Part shown: positions 7,492-15,321 of the stretch, piece by piece | How positions within the stretch are numbered: the stretch's first letter is position 1 | Layout of the letters: the number at the start of each line of letters is the position of its first letter | Source: Sphaerotilus sp. | GTDB lineage: Bacteria; Pseudomonadota; Gammaproteobacteria; Burkholderiales; Burkholderiaceae_C | Length of the DNA: 36,084 bases | Direction: 5' to 3' | Assembly: GCF_013299175.1 (NCBI RefSeq) | Contig: NZ_JAAFKF010000036.1 | Coordinates: 1 to 36,084, forward strand | Translations under genes and position numbers: made by a program | The notes under the pieces: model-generated | The model's database searches: none | Told to the model about the DNA's origin: nothing | What the model saw: the letters and a program-made list of their open reading frames with translations, nothing else

Positions 7492-8703
7492 TCAGTCGCT
7501 CAGGCCATCGGCCTTGAACATGGCCTTGATCCCCCGCACCGCCTGCCGGATCCGCCCCTCGTTCTCGATCAGCGCGAACCGCACATGGTCATCGCCGTGG
7601 TCGCCGAAGCCAATGCCCGGCGACACGCAGACCTTGGCCTTCTCCAGCAGCCGCTTGGCGAATTCGAGCGACCCCATCGCCGCATACCGCTCCGGAATCT
7701 TCGCCCAGATGTACATCGACGCCTTCGGGCACTCCACGTCCCAGCCGATCTCGCGCAGGCCCTTCACCAGCACGTCCCGGCGCTTCTGGTAGGTCGCGGC
7801 GATGTCCTTCACGCACTGCTGATCGCCCTCCAGCGCGGCGATGGCAGCGACCTGCAGCGGCGTGAAGGTGCCGTAGTCGTGGTAGCTCTTGATGCGCGCC
7901 AGCGCGGCGACGAGGTCCGGATTGCCGACCATGAAGCCGATGCGCCAGCCGGCCATGTTGTAGCTCTTGCTCAGCGTGAAGAACTCGACCGCGATGTCCT
8001 TGGCGCCCGGCACCTGCAGGATCGACGGCGCCTTCCAGCCGTCGAAGCAGATGTCGGCGTAGGCGAGGTCATGCACGACGAGGATCTCGTGCTTCTTGGC
8101 CAGCGCGATGACGCGCTCGAAGAACTCCAGCTCGACACACTGCGCCGTCGGGTTGCTCGGGAAGCCGAGCACCATCATCTTCGGCTTGGGGTAGCTGCCG
8201 CGGATGGCCTTTTCCAGCTCGGCAAAGAAGTCCACGCCGGGCACGTTCGGCACCGAGCGGATGTCTGCGCCCGCGATCACCGCGCCGTAGATGTGGATCG
8301 GGTAGCTCGGGTCCGGCACGAGCACGGTGTCACCGCGGTCGAGCGTGGCGAGCATCAGGTGCGCCAAGCCCTCCTTGGAACCGATGGTGACGATGGCTTC
8401 GCTGTCCGGGTCGATGTCCACGGCGTAGCGGTCCTTGTACCAGTGGCTGATGGCCCGGCGCAGGCGCGGGATGCCCTTGCTGGCCGAGTAGCCGTGGGTG
8501 TCGGGGCGCTGGGCGACCTCGGTGAGCTTGGCGACGATGTGCGCGGGGGTGGCGCCGTCGGGGTTGCCCATGCTGAGGTCGATGATGTCCTCGCCACGGC
8601 GGCGGGCAGCGAGCTTCAGCTCGGCCGTGATGTTGAAGACGTAGGGGGGAAGGCGATCGATGCGCGCAAAGCGGCGCTTGCCCGAGGAGGAGCTGGAAGA
8701 CAT
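7492..8703 (-). CDS. alaC: glutamate-pyruvate aminotransferase (alanine transaminase)
   Basis: 403 aa class I/II PLP-dependent aminotransferase. The family start [40 protein letters not shown] is characteristic of AlaC (shown here only in part: [18 protein letters not shown]). The PLP lysine is in [16 protein letters not shown]; the phosphate-binding and Asn/Asp residues are in [10 protein letters not shown] and VHDLAYADI. Role: transamination between glutamate/2-oxoglutarate and pyruvate/alanine in the cytoplasm. I chose the ATG at 8703, which gives [12 protein letters not shown]; the open frame extends further upstream but with sequence unlike the family. It ends 3 bases from the DeoR gene, convergently. 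No partner gene nearby indicates a specialised role. Confidence 0.93.
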   Translation of the reverse strand: MSSSSSSGKRRFARIDRLPPYVFNITAELKLAARRRGEDIIDLSMGNPDGATPAHIVAKLTEVAQRPDTHGYSASKGIPRLRRAISHWYKDRYAVDIDPDSEAIVTIGSKEGLAHLMLATLDRGDTVLVPDPSYPIHIYGAVIAGADIRSVPNVPGVDFFAELEKAIRGSYPKPKMMVLGFPSNPTAQCVELEFFERVIALAKKHEILVVHDLAYADICFDGWKAPSILQVPGAKDIAVEFFTLSKSYNMAGWRIGFMVGNPDLVAALARIKSYHDYGTFTPLQVAAIAALEGDQQCVKDIAATYQKRRDVLVKGLREIGWDVECPKASMYIWAKIPERYAAMGSLEFAKRLLEKAKVCVSPGIGFGDHGDDHVRFALIENEGRIRQAVRGIKAMFKADGLSD

Positions 8704-8849
8704 TTGGCAGTGGCTTTCACGTGAGCGCCCGGAACCGTCCGAGCGACGTTGGCTGCTGGGCAGCCGGAGGGCATGGTAGCAGCCCGAAAGGCGGTGGACG
8801 TGCGTGCGCGGAAGCCGCAGTGCCTGCCACCACACCCCCTGTTGGTGGA

Positions 8850-8898
8850 TTGACGGATGCGATTGCAATTGTTACCTTCGATTCAAATGGTAACAATT
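8850..8898 (+). promoter_or_regulatory. Putative promoter with 10-bp inverted-repeat operator before the acyltransferase gene
   Basis: A perfect inverted repeat AATTGTTACC (8867-8876) / GGTAACAATT (8889-8898) with a 12-base spacer ends 6 bases before the acyltransferase ATG. Just upstream, TTGACG (8850-8855) is followed after 17 bases by TACCTT (8873-8878), a plausible but weak -10 overlapping the left arm. A protein bound to the repeat would cover the start point. As RNA it could also form a hairpin hiding the start, since no clear Shine-Dalgarno sequence is visible. The repeat is seen; the function is inference. Confidence 0.45.
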
Positions 8899-8904
8899 TA
8901 ATCC

Positions 8905-10122
8905 ATGTTCATTTCAACGACAGCGTCCTCTCCGCCGCGCCGACCAACGGGGTCTCACCGACCGGCTGCGCCAGCGGACAACGCCAGCAAGCTGTCCGGG
9001 CTGGAACTCATCCGGTTCATCTCCGCCATCGCTGTTCTGGTCTGGCATTACCAGCATTTTTATTATGTTGCCGACCTGCCGGTCGGCTTTGTCCGGCAGG
9101 ACCAGCCGTTCTATGCGGTACTCCGACTTTTCTATGCGTATGGGTTCAGCGGCGTGCAGGTATTCTGGTGCGTCAGCGGGTACATTTTCTTCTGGAAATA
9201 CGGACAGTCGATTCACGAAAGAACACTTGATTTCCGAAAATTCCTTCTGTTCCGGTTTTCGCGTCTTTATCCCCTGCATTTGGTGACATTGCTGCTGGTG
9301 TGGGCAATGCAAGGCATTTATTTCAACACCCACCAAAGCTATTTTGTCTACCCGGACAATGACCTGTATCACTTTGTCTTGCAGTTGTTCATGGCCAGTG
9401 ACTGGGGGTTTCAGAAGGGCTACAGCTTCAACGGACCCATCTGGTCGATCTCGCTGGAGATCCTGGTCTACCTGTTGTTTTTCCTGACGGTGAGGTGCTT
9501 CGGACCATCGCCGCTGGTCAGCGTGGTGCTGGTGGCCGTCGGTGGTGCGGCCGTGGTGGCGAAGGTGGCGCACCCTGTGTTCGGCTGCATGGCCTCGTTC
9601 TACCTCGGGGGACTCACGGCGACAGGGAGCCGGTCTGTTTTCGCCAAGGCACACCAGACACTGCTGAAAATCATGCTGCTGACGTTTCTGGTTGCCGCTC
9701 CTGTCCTTGCGATGACGACCGGATTGGGCGATTCAAAATACATCAAGCATCTGTTCATCCTGCTGTACACGCCGGCCCTGCTGTATTACATGGCCGAGTT
9801 CTTCAAGGTGCCGAATCGCCTTCAGAAAACGGTCCTCATGTTGGGCAATGTGACGTATTCGAGCTACTTGGTTCATTTTCCGATCCAGTTATCGACGGCG
9901 TTGGTCTGCTTTTACATCGGGCAACCTGTTCCTGCTGGAAATCCACTGTTTTTTCTGGCCTTCATGGGGTTCACGCTGTGTCTCGCCGTGCTGACCTACC
10001 AGCACTTCGAGATGCCGGCACAGAGTGAACTCAGAATTTCGCTTTCCACCCGACGAACACCCCGTCACCCGTCAGCGTCAGCACCAGCGGCTGCGTGCGC
10101 TGGTGGGCGTGATGGCCCATGA
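8905..10122 (+). CDS. acyltransferase family 3 membrane protein (OafA-like)
   Basis: 405 aa, with about ten hydrophobic segments from residue 33 to 365. The first holds the family hallmark LELIRFISAIAVLVWHYQHF with His48; FSGVQVFWCVSGYIFFWKYG and FLLFRFSRLYPLHLVTLLL are also typical. The known family role is transfer of acetyl or other acyl groups onto surface polysaccharide or lipid sugars at the inner membrane. Base composition is clearly more AT-rich than the neighbours, which suggests acquisition by transfer. The last 30 or so codons (ELRISLSTRRTPRHP and onward) lie opposite the 3' end of the PAP2 gene and do not look like membrane protein, so the original stop may have been lost. No polysaccharide cluster is adjacent, so the substrate is unknown. 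Confidence 0.92.
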   Translation: MFISTTASSPPRRPTGSHRPAAPADNASKLSGLELIRFISAIAVLVWHYQHFYYVADLPVGFVRQDQPFYAVLRLFYAYGFSGVQVFWCVSGYIFFWKYGQSIHERTLDFRKFLLFRFSRLYPLHLVTLLLVWAMQGIYFNTHQSYFVYPDNDLYHFVLQLFMASDWGFQKGYSFNGPIWSISLEILVYLLFFLTVRCFGPSPLVSVVLVAVGGAAVVAKVAHPVFGCMASFYLGGLTATGSRSVFAKAHQTLLKIMLLTFLVAAPVLAMTTGLGDSKYIKHLFILLYTPALLYYMAEFFKVPNRLQKTVLMLGNVTYSSYLVHFPIQLSTALVCFYIGQPVPAGNPLFFLAFMGFTLCLAVLTYQHFEMPAQSELRISLSTRRTPRHPSASAPAAACAGGRDGP

Positions 10123-10645
10123 CGGCGCCGATGCCCGCGCCGACAAGCACGTCGCTGAGCCAGTGCCCCTGCGAGGCCATGCGCGCCGCCCCCATGTACA
10201 GCGGCAACGCGGCCAGCCCCCACGCCGCTGGATGCTCCTCGTGCAGTTCGAGGATCCACGGCGTCACGAACGCGGCCACCATCGCTGTCTCGCCGCTGGG
10301 AAAACTCTTGTGGCCCGAGCCGGCAAACCAGACATTCGGGTCGGGGTTCTGCGCCGGGCGGGTCCGGGAGAAGGTGTTCTTCAGCACCTCGGTGGTCGCC
10401 ATGGTGGTGAGCATGGCGTCGAGCGATTGCCAGCCCAGGCGGCCCGTGCGGCTGTCGGTGCCTTCCCACAGCGCGGTGCCGAGCGTGCCGGCGATGAGCA
10501 CCGCATCCAGCCGCTTCTGGTTGGGTCGCGAGAGCAGGCCGGTGTCGCTGCGGGGGCGGTAGTGGTCGATGCCCAGCGGGCCGCCGCTGTCCTGGGCGAA
10601 CGCGGGGGAGAGGGTGAGGCTGGCGATGAGGGCAGCGAGCCGCAT
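10031..10645 (-). CDS. PAP2-family phosphatase with signal peptide
   Basis: 204 aa from the chosen ATG at 10645, which begins with a signal peptide (MRLAALIASLTLSPAFAQ); an ATG 14 codons upstream would spoil it. All three PAP2 motifs are present: K89-x6-R96-P97 (KNTFSRTRP), P116-S117-G118 (SFPSGET), and R145-x5-H151-x3-D155 (ARMASQGHWLSD). The expected reaction is dephosphorylation of a lipid phosphate or pyrophosphate in the periplasm (phosphatidate or undecaprenyl-pyrophosphate type); the substrate cannot be read from sequence. There are few hydrophobic segments compared with integral PAP2 enzymes, so it may be a soluble or weakly membrane-bound type. It overlaps the acyltransferase convergently by 92 bases. 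Confidence 0.92.
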   Translation of the reverse strand: MRLAALIASLTLSPAFAQDSGGPLGIDHYRPRSDTGLLSRPNQKRLDAVLIAGTLGTALWEGTDSRTGRLGWQSLDAMLTTMATTEVLKNTFSRTRPAQNPDPNVWFAGSGHKSFPSGETAMVAAFVTPWILELHEEHPAAWGLAALPLYMGAARMASQGHWLSDVLVGAGIGAVMGHHAHQRTQPLVLTLTGDGVFVGWKAKF

Positions 10646-10843
10646 GGCGCGGGTTGTGTGGCGAACAGCAATCGGCAAAGCAGGCACCCTGTGAGACGTT
10701 GCGGCGAGAAGACCGCACCGGGTGCGCAGTATGGTGGGTGAAACAGAAGGCCCGCTGCCCTTCCGTGCGGCACAACAGCCCCAGAATCCACCCCGCGCGT
10801 CCTGCCCTGCCCTGTTGCGCGTTGCTCACCCGGAGAGTTGCCC

Positions 10844-11824
10844 ATGTCCCGCCGTTTCTTGTTGGCCGCCTGTGTGCTGGCGCTGGTTGCCCCCCTGCCC
10901 CTGACGGCCCAGGCCGCCGATCCCTACCCCACGCCGGGCAAGCCGATCAAGTTCATCGTCCCTTACCCGCCGGGCGGCCCGACCGACCTGATGGCGCGCC
11001 TGCTCGCGCCGGGCCTGCAGCAGCGCCTGGGCGTGCCGGTCATCGTCGAGAACCGCGCCGGGGCGGGCGGCAACCTCGGCACCGACAACGTCGCCAAGTC
11101 CGCCCCCGATGGCCACACGCTGCTGCTCGCCGCCAGCGGGCCGATGTCGGTCAACCAGACGCTCTACAAGTCGCTGCCCTACAACCCGATCAAGGATCTC
11201 GCGCCCGTGATCCAGATTTCGGCGTTCCCGCTGGTGCTGGAGGTGAACCCGGCCTTCCCGGCGCGCACGATGAAGGAGTTCCTCGCCGCGATCAAGGCAC
11301 AGCCGACCGCCTTCAATTTCGCCTCGGCCGGCAACGGCACGCCGCAGCACCTGGCCGGCGAGATCTTCAACAAGCACGCGGGCGTGAAGATGCAGCATGT
11401 GCCGTACAAGGGCGCCGGGCCGGCGCTCAACGACGTGCTCGGCGGGCAGGTGCCGGTGATGTTCGACATCCTCGCCAGCTCGGTCCAGCACCTGCAGGCC
11501 GGCAAGCTCATCCCCATCGCCGTGACCACCCCCCAGCGCAGCCCCGCCCTGCCCAAGGTGCCGACCATGGCCGAGCTGGGCATCCCCATCGACTTCTCCG
11601 CCTGGCACGGCATCGCGGTCGCCGCCGGAACGCCCGCGCCCATCATCAAACAGCTCAACGAAGCCCTGAACGCGATGTTTGCCGAACCAGCGATGAAGCA
11701 GCGGTGGGCAGAGATCGGCTCGCCCATCATCGGCGGGACTCCCGAGCGGTTCGGCAGTCTGGTGCTGACCGAATCGGTGCGGCTCGGGCGGATCGTCAAG
11801 GAATCCGGCGCGGTGGCGGAATAA
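10844..11824 (+). CDS. Bug-family periplasmic substrate-binding protein (tripartite tricarboxylate transport type)
   Basis: 326 aa with a clear signal peptide (MSRRFLLAACVLALVAPLPLTAQA). The family features are PIKFIVPYPPGGPTDLMARLLA near the N-terminus (the PPGG loop), then VIVENRAGAGGNLGTDNVAKS, with ENRxGAGG diagnostic of Bug proteins, and FNFASAGNGTPQHLAGE. Known role: periplasmic binding of carboxylates or similar small organic acids, usually feeding TctAB transporters or signalling. No tctA/tctB genes are adjacent, which is normal for this family in Burkholderiales. The ATG at 10844 is preceded by GGAGAG (10832-10837) at good spacing; a TTG two codons earlier is less likely. It lies 14 bases before the CMD-like gene, so the two are probably co-transcribed. 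Confidence 0.94.
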   Translation: MSRRFLLAACVLALVAPLPLTAQAADPYPTPGKPIKFIVPYPPGGPTDLMARLLAPGLQQRLGVPVIVENRAGAGGNLGTDNVAKSAPDGHTLLLAASGPMSVNQTLYKSLPYNPIKDLAPVIQISAFPLVLEVNPAFPARTMKEFLAAIKAQPTAFNFASAGNGTPQHLAGEIFNKHAGVKMQHVPYKGAGPALNDVLGGQVPVMFDILASSVQHLQAGKLIPIAVTTPQRSPALPKVPTMAELGIPIDFSAWHGIAVAAGTPAPIIKQLNEALNAMFAEPAMKQRWAEIGSPIIGGTPERFGSLVLTESVRLGRIVKESGAVAE

Positions 11825-11838
11825 GGGAGTTCAGCGAC

Positions 11839-12411
11839 ATGGCCCGTCTTCCTTTTGTCGATGCCGACACGCCCGGCGTCGATGCCGACCTCGTCCACGC
11901 CGTGCAGGCGCGCCGCGGCGGCACGCTGCTCCACCTGGACCGTCAACTGCTGCACAGCGCCCCGGTCGCCCGCGGCTGGAACGCCTACCTCGGCGCGATC
12001 CGCACGGGCGGCTTGCTGGACGGCGGTCTGCGCGAGCTGGTGATCCTGCTGGTGGCGGTGCTGAACCGGGCGCCTTACGAGTTTCTGCAGCACGCGCCGG
12101 TGGCCCTGGCGGAAGGGGTGCCGCAGGAGAAGCTCGACGCGCTGCCCGGCTGGGTCGATTCGACGCTGTACACGCCGTGCGAGCGGGATGTGCTGGCCTA
12201 CGCGCAGGCGATGACCTTGCAGGTGCAGGTGCCGGCGGCGGTGTTCGACGCGGTGCGGGGCCGTTTCAGCGACCGCGAAGTGGTCGAACTCACCGCCACG
12301 GTGGCGGCGTACAACATGGTGTCGCGGTTTCTGGAGGCGCTGCAGATCGAGCCGGAGGACGTGCCTCCGACCCTGGCCACGCCGGCTTCGCCGCAGCCGC
12401 CTATTTCGTGA
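11839..12411 (+). CDS. carboxymuconolactone-decarboxylase-family protein lacking the CxxC pair
   Basis: 190 aa. The family helix pair is recognisable: RTGGLLDGGLRELVILLVAVLNRAPYEFLQHAPVALAEGV, and later ERDVLAYAQAMTLQVQVPAAVFDAV plus FSDREVVELTATVAAYNMVSRFLEAL. AhpD-type members carry a CxxC in the helix that here reads YEFLQHAP, so a thiol peroxidase activity is unlikely and the non-cysteine branch of the family is the better match. In that branch some proteins act on aromatic or lactone compounds; the substrate is unknown. Its position right after a Bug-type binding protein suggests a joint role in uptake and breakdown of an organic acid (inference). The last 11 bases overlap the convergent GH16 gene. 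Confidence 0.85.
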   Translation: MARLPFVDADTPGVDADLVHAVQARRGGTLLHLDRQLLHSAPVARGWNAYLGAIRTGGLLDGGLRELVILLVAVLNRAPYEFLQHAPVALAEGVPQEKLDALPGWVDSTLYTPCERDVLAYAQAMTLQVQVPAAVFDAVRGRFSDREVVELTATVAAYNMVSRFLEALQIEPEDVPPTLATPASPQPPIS

Positions 12412-13525
12412 TCACCACGCAGGCGGCCGCGTTCGCCGTGCTCACATAGCCCAGACCCGCTGCGACCACGCCCGAGACACAGAACTGTGCAGAGCCGGTC
12501 TTGGTCGAAAGCGCCGAAGGGATGCCCACGTTGCCGCTGGCGTCGGTCAGGCCCTTGACGGTGCCGGTGATCGCCCCCGTCCAGGTGCCGGTCACGGCCG
12601 CGCTCTGCACCGGATTGCCCAGCCCGTTGTGGACCAGCACGCGCGCTGTCGCCTGGGTCTTGGCGGCGTTCAGCGTCAGCTCGATGCCCTGCACATGGAC
12701 ATCGGCCGCGGTGGAACCGGCGGCGGGCAGGCTGACCGCGCAGGTCTCGCCGGCCGTGTAGCGCACCCAGTCGTAGGTGGACGACAGCGGCGTGCCGGGA
12801 TAGCTGAAAGCACCCGCCCAGCCCGCCGCCGTGGCATCGACCGGCCAGAGGTTGACCATGATCTTCTGCAGCGAGTCGCTGGCCTTGGGCGTGGGCTTGC
12901 CCGCCGAGTCGAGCACCTTGTAGACCGAGACGCCATCGACGAACCACTCGATGCCCTTGGAGGTCCACTTGAAGGCGTACTGGTGCAGACCCTGGGCGGC
13001 GTCGAAGGGCAGCGCGACGGTGTATTCATTGCCTGCCTTGGGCGCGCCGTTGGCCCAGAAATTGGTTTGCAGGCGCCGGGTGTTGGCGCCGACGAACTCG
13101 ATGTCGATCTCGTTGTGCAGGCCGTTGCCGCCGTTGTCGTACGGGCCAGCGAAGGTGAAGAAGGAGCTGACCACACCGGATGCGGACACGGGCCGCATGC
13201 GCGCCTCGTAGCAGCCGTAGCCGTGGTAGCCATTGCTCTGGTACTGGCCCGAGCTGTAGGGCTTGCCCAGCGCGACGACGTTGTCCAGCCGCAGCGACAG
13301 CAGGCTGGTGCTGGTGGTGATGTGGTCGGCTTTCCAGGCACTGTTGAAGGGGGTGCCGTTGGTCCAGCCGTCGGCACGCATCCAGCGGGCGGGGTCGATC
13401 GTGGTGAGGTCGTCGCGGAAGCTGCCTTGGGCGACGGGCGCGGCCTGGCTGCTGGCAGCGGCCAGTGCGAGGGTGAGCGCGAGGGCCGGCACCAACGCGC
13501 GGGGGATCATCGGAACATTGCGCAT
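12401..13525 (-). CDS. secreted glycoside hydrolase family 16 beta-glucanase (lichenase-like)
   Basis: 374 aa from the ATG at 13525 (MRNV), with an alternative ATG five codons on; either gives a signal peptide ending about SSQA. The catalytic GH16 motif is GLHNEIDIEFVG with Glu139, Asp141 and Glu143, preceded by YGCYEARMRPVSASGVVSSFF and followed by the LHQYAFKWTSKGIEWFVDG strand typical of family 16. Expected reaction: endo-hydrolysis of beta-1,3-1,4- or beta-1,3-glucan (or a related galactan) outside the cell. After the catalytic domain (about 35-265) there is a tail of about 100 residues rich in Thr, Ala and Val (VHVQGIELTLNAAKTQATARV and onward), with two Cys, that looks like an immunoglobulin-like or Big-type accessory domain. 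No other polysaccharide genes are adjacent. Confidence 0.92.
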   Translation of the reverse strand: MRNVPMIPRALVPALALTLALAAASSQAAPVAQGSFRDDLTTIDPARWMRADGWTNGTPFNSAWKADHITTSTSLLSLRLDNVVALGKPYSSGQYQSNGYHGYGCYEARMRPVSASGVVSSFFTFAGPYDNGGNGLHNEIDIEFVGANTRRLQTNFWANGAPKAGNEYTVALPFDAAQGLHQYAFKWTSKGIEWFVDGVSVYKVLDSAGKPTPKASDSLQKIMVNLWPVDATAAGWAGAFSYPGTPLSSTYDWVRYTAGETCAVSLPAAGSTAADVHVQGIELTLNAAKTQATARVLVHNGLGNPVQSAAVTGTWTGAITGTVKGLTDASGNVGIPSALSTKTGSAQFCVSGVVAAGLGYVSTANAAACVVITK

Positions 13526-13597
13526 GGCGGTAGGCGGTGAGGCTGCAAATGAAAGAAGCGACTGTGCCGCATCCGCCCCGAATTGCACAAGCTGTAA

Positions 13598-14608
13598 TCA
13601 CCGGGTCTGTGGCGCTTCACCAATGCTTGGGCTCGCGCCCGTGCCCGTCGCAGCCTGCCCGAGCCGCCAGCGCCCGACTTCCCGCCGCACCTGCCCCAGC
13701 GCGTCCAGCATCACCACCCCCGGCACCCCGCGCCGCAGCATCGCCGGTTGCGGCGTGCCCGCCCAGATCTCGACCGTGTCGGGCAGCCGCGCCCGCAGAT
13801 CGGCCAGGTGGTCGAGCGCCGGCCCGGTCGGACTGAGCGACGAGAAACTCAGTGCCACCACCTGCGCCCGGTGCGCGCGTGCGGCCAGCACCATGTCCTG
13901 CAGCGGCGTCTGGCGGCCCAGGTTCATGCAGGCGCAGCCCTCGACGGTGAACAGCGCCTCGGCCATCAGCAGCGCGAGACCGTGCTGCTCGTCGGGAAAG
14001 GTGGTCAGCAGCACGCGTGGCACGCCGTCGGCCGTGGCTTCGGGGGCAGACCCGATGGCCGAGCGCAGCACGGTCTCGATCGCCTCGCTGCACAGGTGCT
14101 CCTCGAAGATGGCGAGCTGTCCGCGCGACCATGCCTGCCCGATCTCGACCAGCAGTGGCACCACCACCTCGCCGACGAAATGCCCCAGCCCGCGCCGCAG
14201 CAGCGATTGCATCAGCGTCCGGCGCAGCCCCACGACGTCGTGGGCACGCAGCAGGGCGTAAAGCGCCTGGGGTTCGGCGCTGAGCGCGGTCTCGTCGCGC
14301 ATGGCGTCGGCCAGCCCGGCACTGGCGGTGGCCGATGGGCGGGTGAGTCCGCCGATGGACTGCAGGTCTTCCAGCGGCAGCCCGACCACGCGCCCCGGCC
14401 GCCAGCCCGCGTCCAGCAGGCGCTTGATGTGGCGCAGCCGCTCGACCTGCTCGGGTGGGTACAGCCGCTCGCCGTTGCTGTCGCGCAGCGGCAGCGGGAA
14501 GCCATAGCGGCGCTCCCACACGCGCAAGGTGTCCTTGCCGATGCGGGTGTCGCGTTCAACGGCGGCGATGGTCAGCATGGGCGGTGCAGTGGGTGCGCGG
14601 GCGCTCAT
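13598..14608 (-). CDS. MerR-family regulator with B12-binding domain (LitR/CarH-type photoreceptor)
   Basis: 336 aa. Residues about 11-78 are a MerR winged helix (LTIAAVERDTRIGKDTLRVW, then ERRYGFPLPLRDSNGERLYP). Residues about 105-185 form the helical cap with the photoreceptor signature W160-x9-E170-H171 (WSRGQLAIFEEH). The cobalamin domain follows, with DEQH (206-209): Glu207-x-His209 matches the E/DxHxxG lower-ligand motif except that the Gly is Ala212. Known role of LitR/CarH: in the dark, adenosylcobalamin-bound repressor sits on DNA; light breaks the Co-C bond and frees the promoter. The ATG at 14608 has GGAGA 8 bases upstream. It is divergent from the peroxidase/lipid gene run, with a paired operator between, so it very likely controls that run. 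Confidence 0.9.
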   Translation of the reverse strand: MSARAPTAPPMLTIAAVERDTRIGKDTLRVWERRYGFPLPLRDSNGERLYPPEQVERLRHIKRLLDAGWRPGRVVGLPLEDLQSIGGLTRPSATASAGLADAMRDETALSAEPQALYALLRAHDVVGLRRTLMQSLLRRGLGHFVGEVVVPLLVEIGQAWSRGQLAIFEEHLCSEAIETVLRSAIGSAPEATADGVPRVLLTTFPDEQHGLALLMAEALFTVEGCACMNLGRQTPLQDMVLAARAHRAQVVALSFSSLSPTGPALDHLADLRARLPDTVEIWAGTPQPAMLRRGVPGVVMLDALGQVRREVGRWRLGQAATGTGASPSIGEAPQTR

Positions 14609-14685
14609 CAGGGTCTCCGAGTGTGCCTTACACCGAAACGGCGGCTTCGACAGCCTCCGTCAGTGTCCACCTTGTGATCTTCATG

Positions 14686-14759
14686 TGTCTTGGACAAAAG
14701 CTTGTTAAATCCGATGTGTCGGCCTAATATAAGCCGGTATCCACTATTTGACCAAGACA
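14686..14759. promoter_or_regulatory. Divergent promoter bracketed by two inverted 13-bp operators
   Basis: TGTCTTGGACAAA (14686-14698) and TTTGACCAAGACA (14747-14759) are inverted copies with 12 of 13 bases matching; each also holds an internal dyad TTGWC-CAA-GAC. Between them lies a very good promoter toward the peroxidase gene: TTGTTA (14702-14707), 17 bases, TAATAT (14725-14730). One operator sits just upstream of the -35 and the other just after the expected start point, a repression-loop layout. On the minus strand, TTGGTC (14755-14750), 17 bases and TTATAT (14732-14727) could drive the MerR gene. The binding protein is inferred to be the adjacent LitR-type regulator. Confidence 0.7.
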
Positions 14760-14763
14760 AATC

Positions 14764-15318
14764 ATGTCCAAGTCATCGCTTGTCGGACTGTTGATGGGGT
14801 GGGGTGTGTTGCTGGGGTCGGCGCAGGCGGCGACCTGCCCCGCGCTGCTGGACCGCACGGTGCCGCGCCTGCAGGACGAGCAGCCGCAGTCGCTGTGCCA
14901 GTACGCCGGCAAGGTGGTGCTGGTGGTCAACACGGCCAGCCAGTGCGGGTTCACGCCGCAGTACAAGGGACTGGAGGCGCTGTACGAGCGGTACCGCGCC
15001 GAGGGGCTGGTGGTGCTCGGCTTCCCGTCGAACGACTTCGGCAACCAGGAACCAGGCAGCAGCACCGAGATCGCCGAGTTCTGCGAAAACCAGTTCGCGG
15101 TGAAGTTCCCGATGTTCACCAAGGTGGTGGTCAAGGGCGCCAAGGTCCACCCGCTCTACGCCGAGCTGGCGCAGCGCACCGGCAAGACGCCGCTGTGGAA
15201 TTTCCACAAATACCTCATCGGCCGCGATGGACAGACCGTGCGCAGCTACACCAGCCTCACCGCCCCGGACGACGCCACGCTGCTGCGCGACATGCGGGCG
15301 ATGCTGGGGGCGCGCTGA
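14764..15318 (+). CDS. exported glutathione-peroxidase-family protein
   Basis: 184 aa. A signal peptide is visible (MSKSSLVGLLMGWGVLLGSAQA). The GPx fold follows with the catalytic triad residues: Cys61 in NTASQCGFTPQY (cysteine, not selenocysteine), Gln95 in PSNDFGNQEPG, and Trp145 in PLWNFHKYLI. Most bacterial members use thioredoxin rather than glutathione; the reaction is reduction of hydroperoxides, often lipid hydroperoxides, here probably in the periplasm. It is the first gene after the operator-bracketed promoter and 3 bases before the FAD oxidoreductase gene. Peroxide removal fits a response to light-generated oxidants, consistent with a LitR-type regulator. Confidence 0.92.
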   Translation: MSKSSLVGLLMGWGVLLGSAQAATCPALLDRTVPRLQDEQPQSLCQYAGKVVLVVNTASQCGFTPQYKGLEALYERYRAEGLVVLGFPSNDFGNQEPGSSTEIAEFCENQFAVKFPMFTKVVVKGAKVHPLYAELAQRTGKTPLWNFHKYLIGRDGQTVRSYTSLTAPDDATLLRDMRAMLGAR

Positions 15319-15321
15319 ACC

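Noticed and set aside
15194..15208. Perfect palindrome TGTGGAATTTCCACA in the peroxidase gene
   Set aside because: It encodes the conserved L-W-N-F-H active-site stretch, so codons explain it; the halves are not DnaA boxes.
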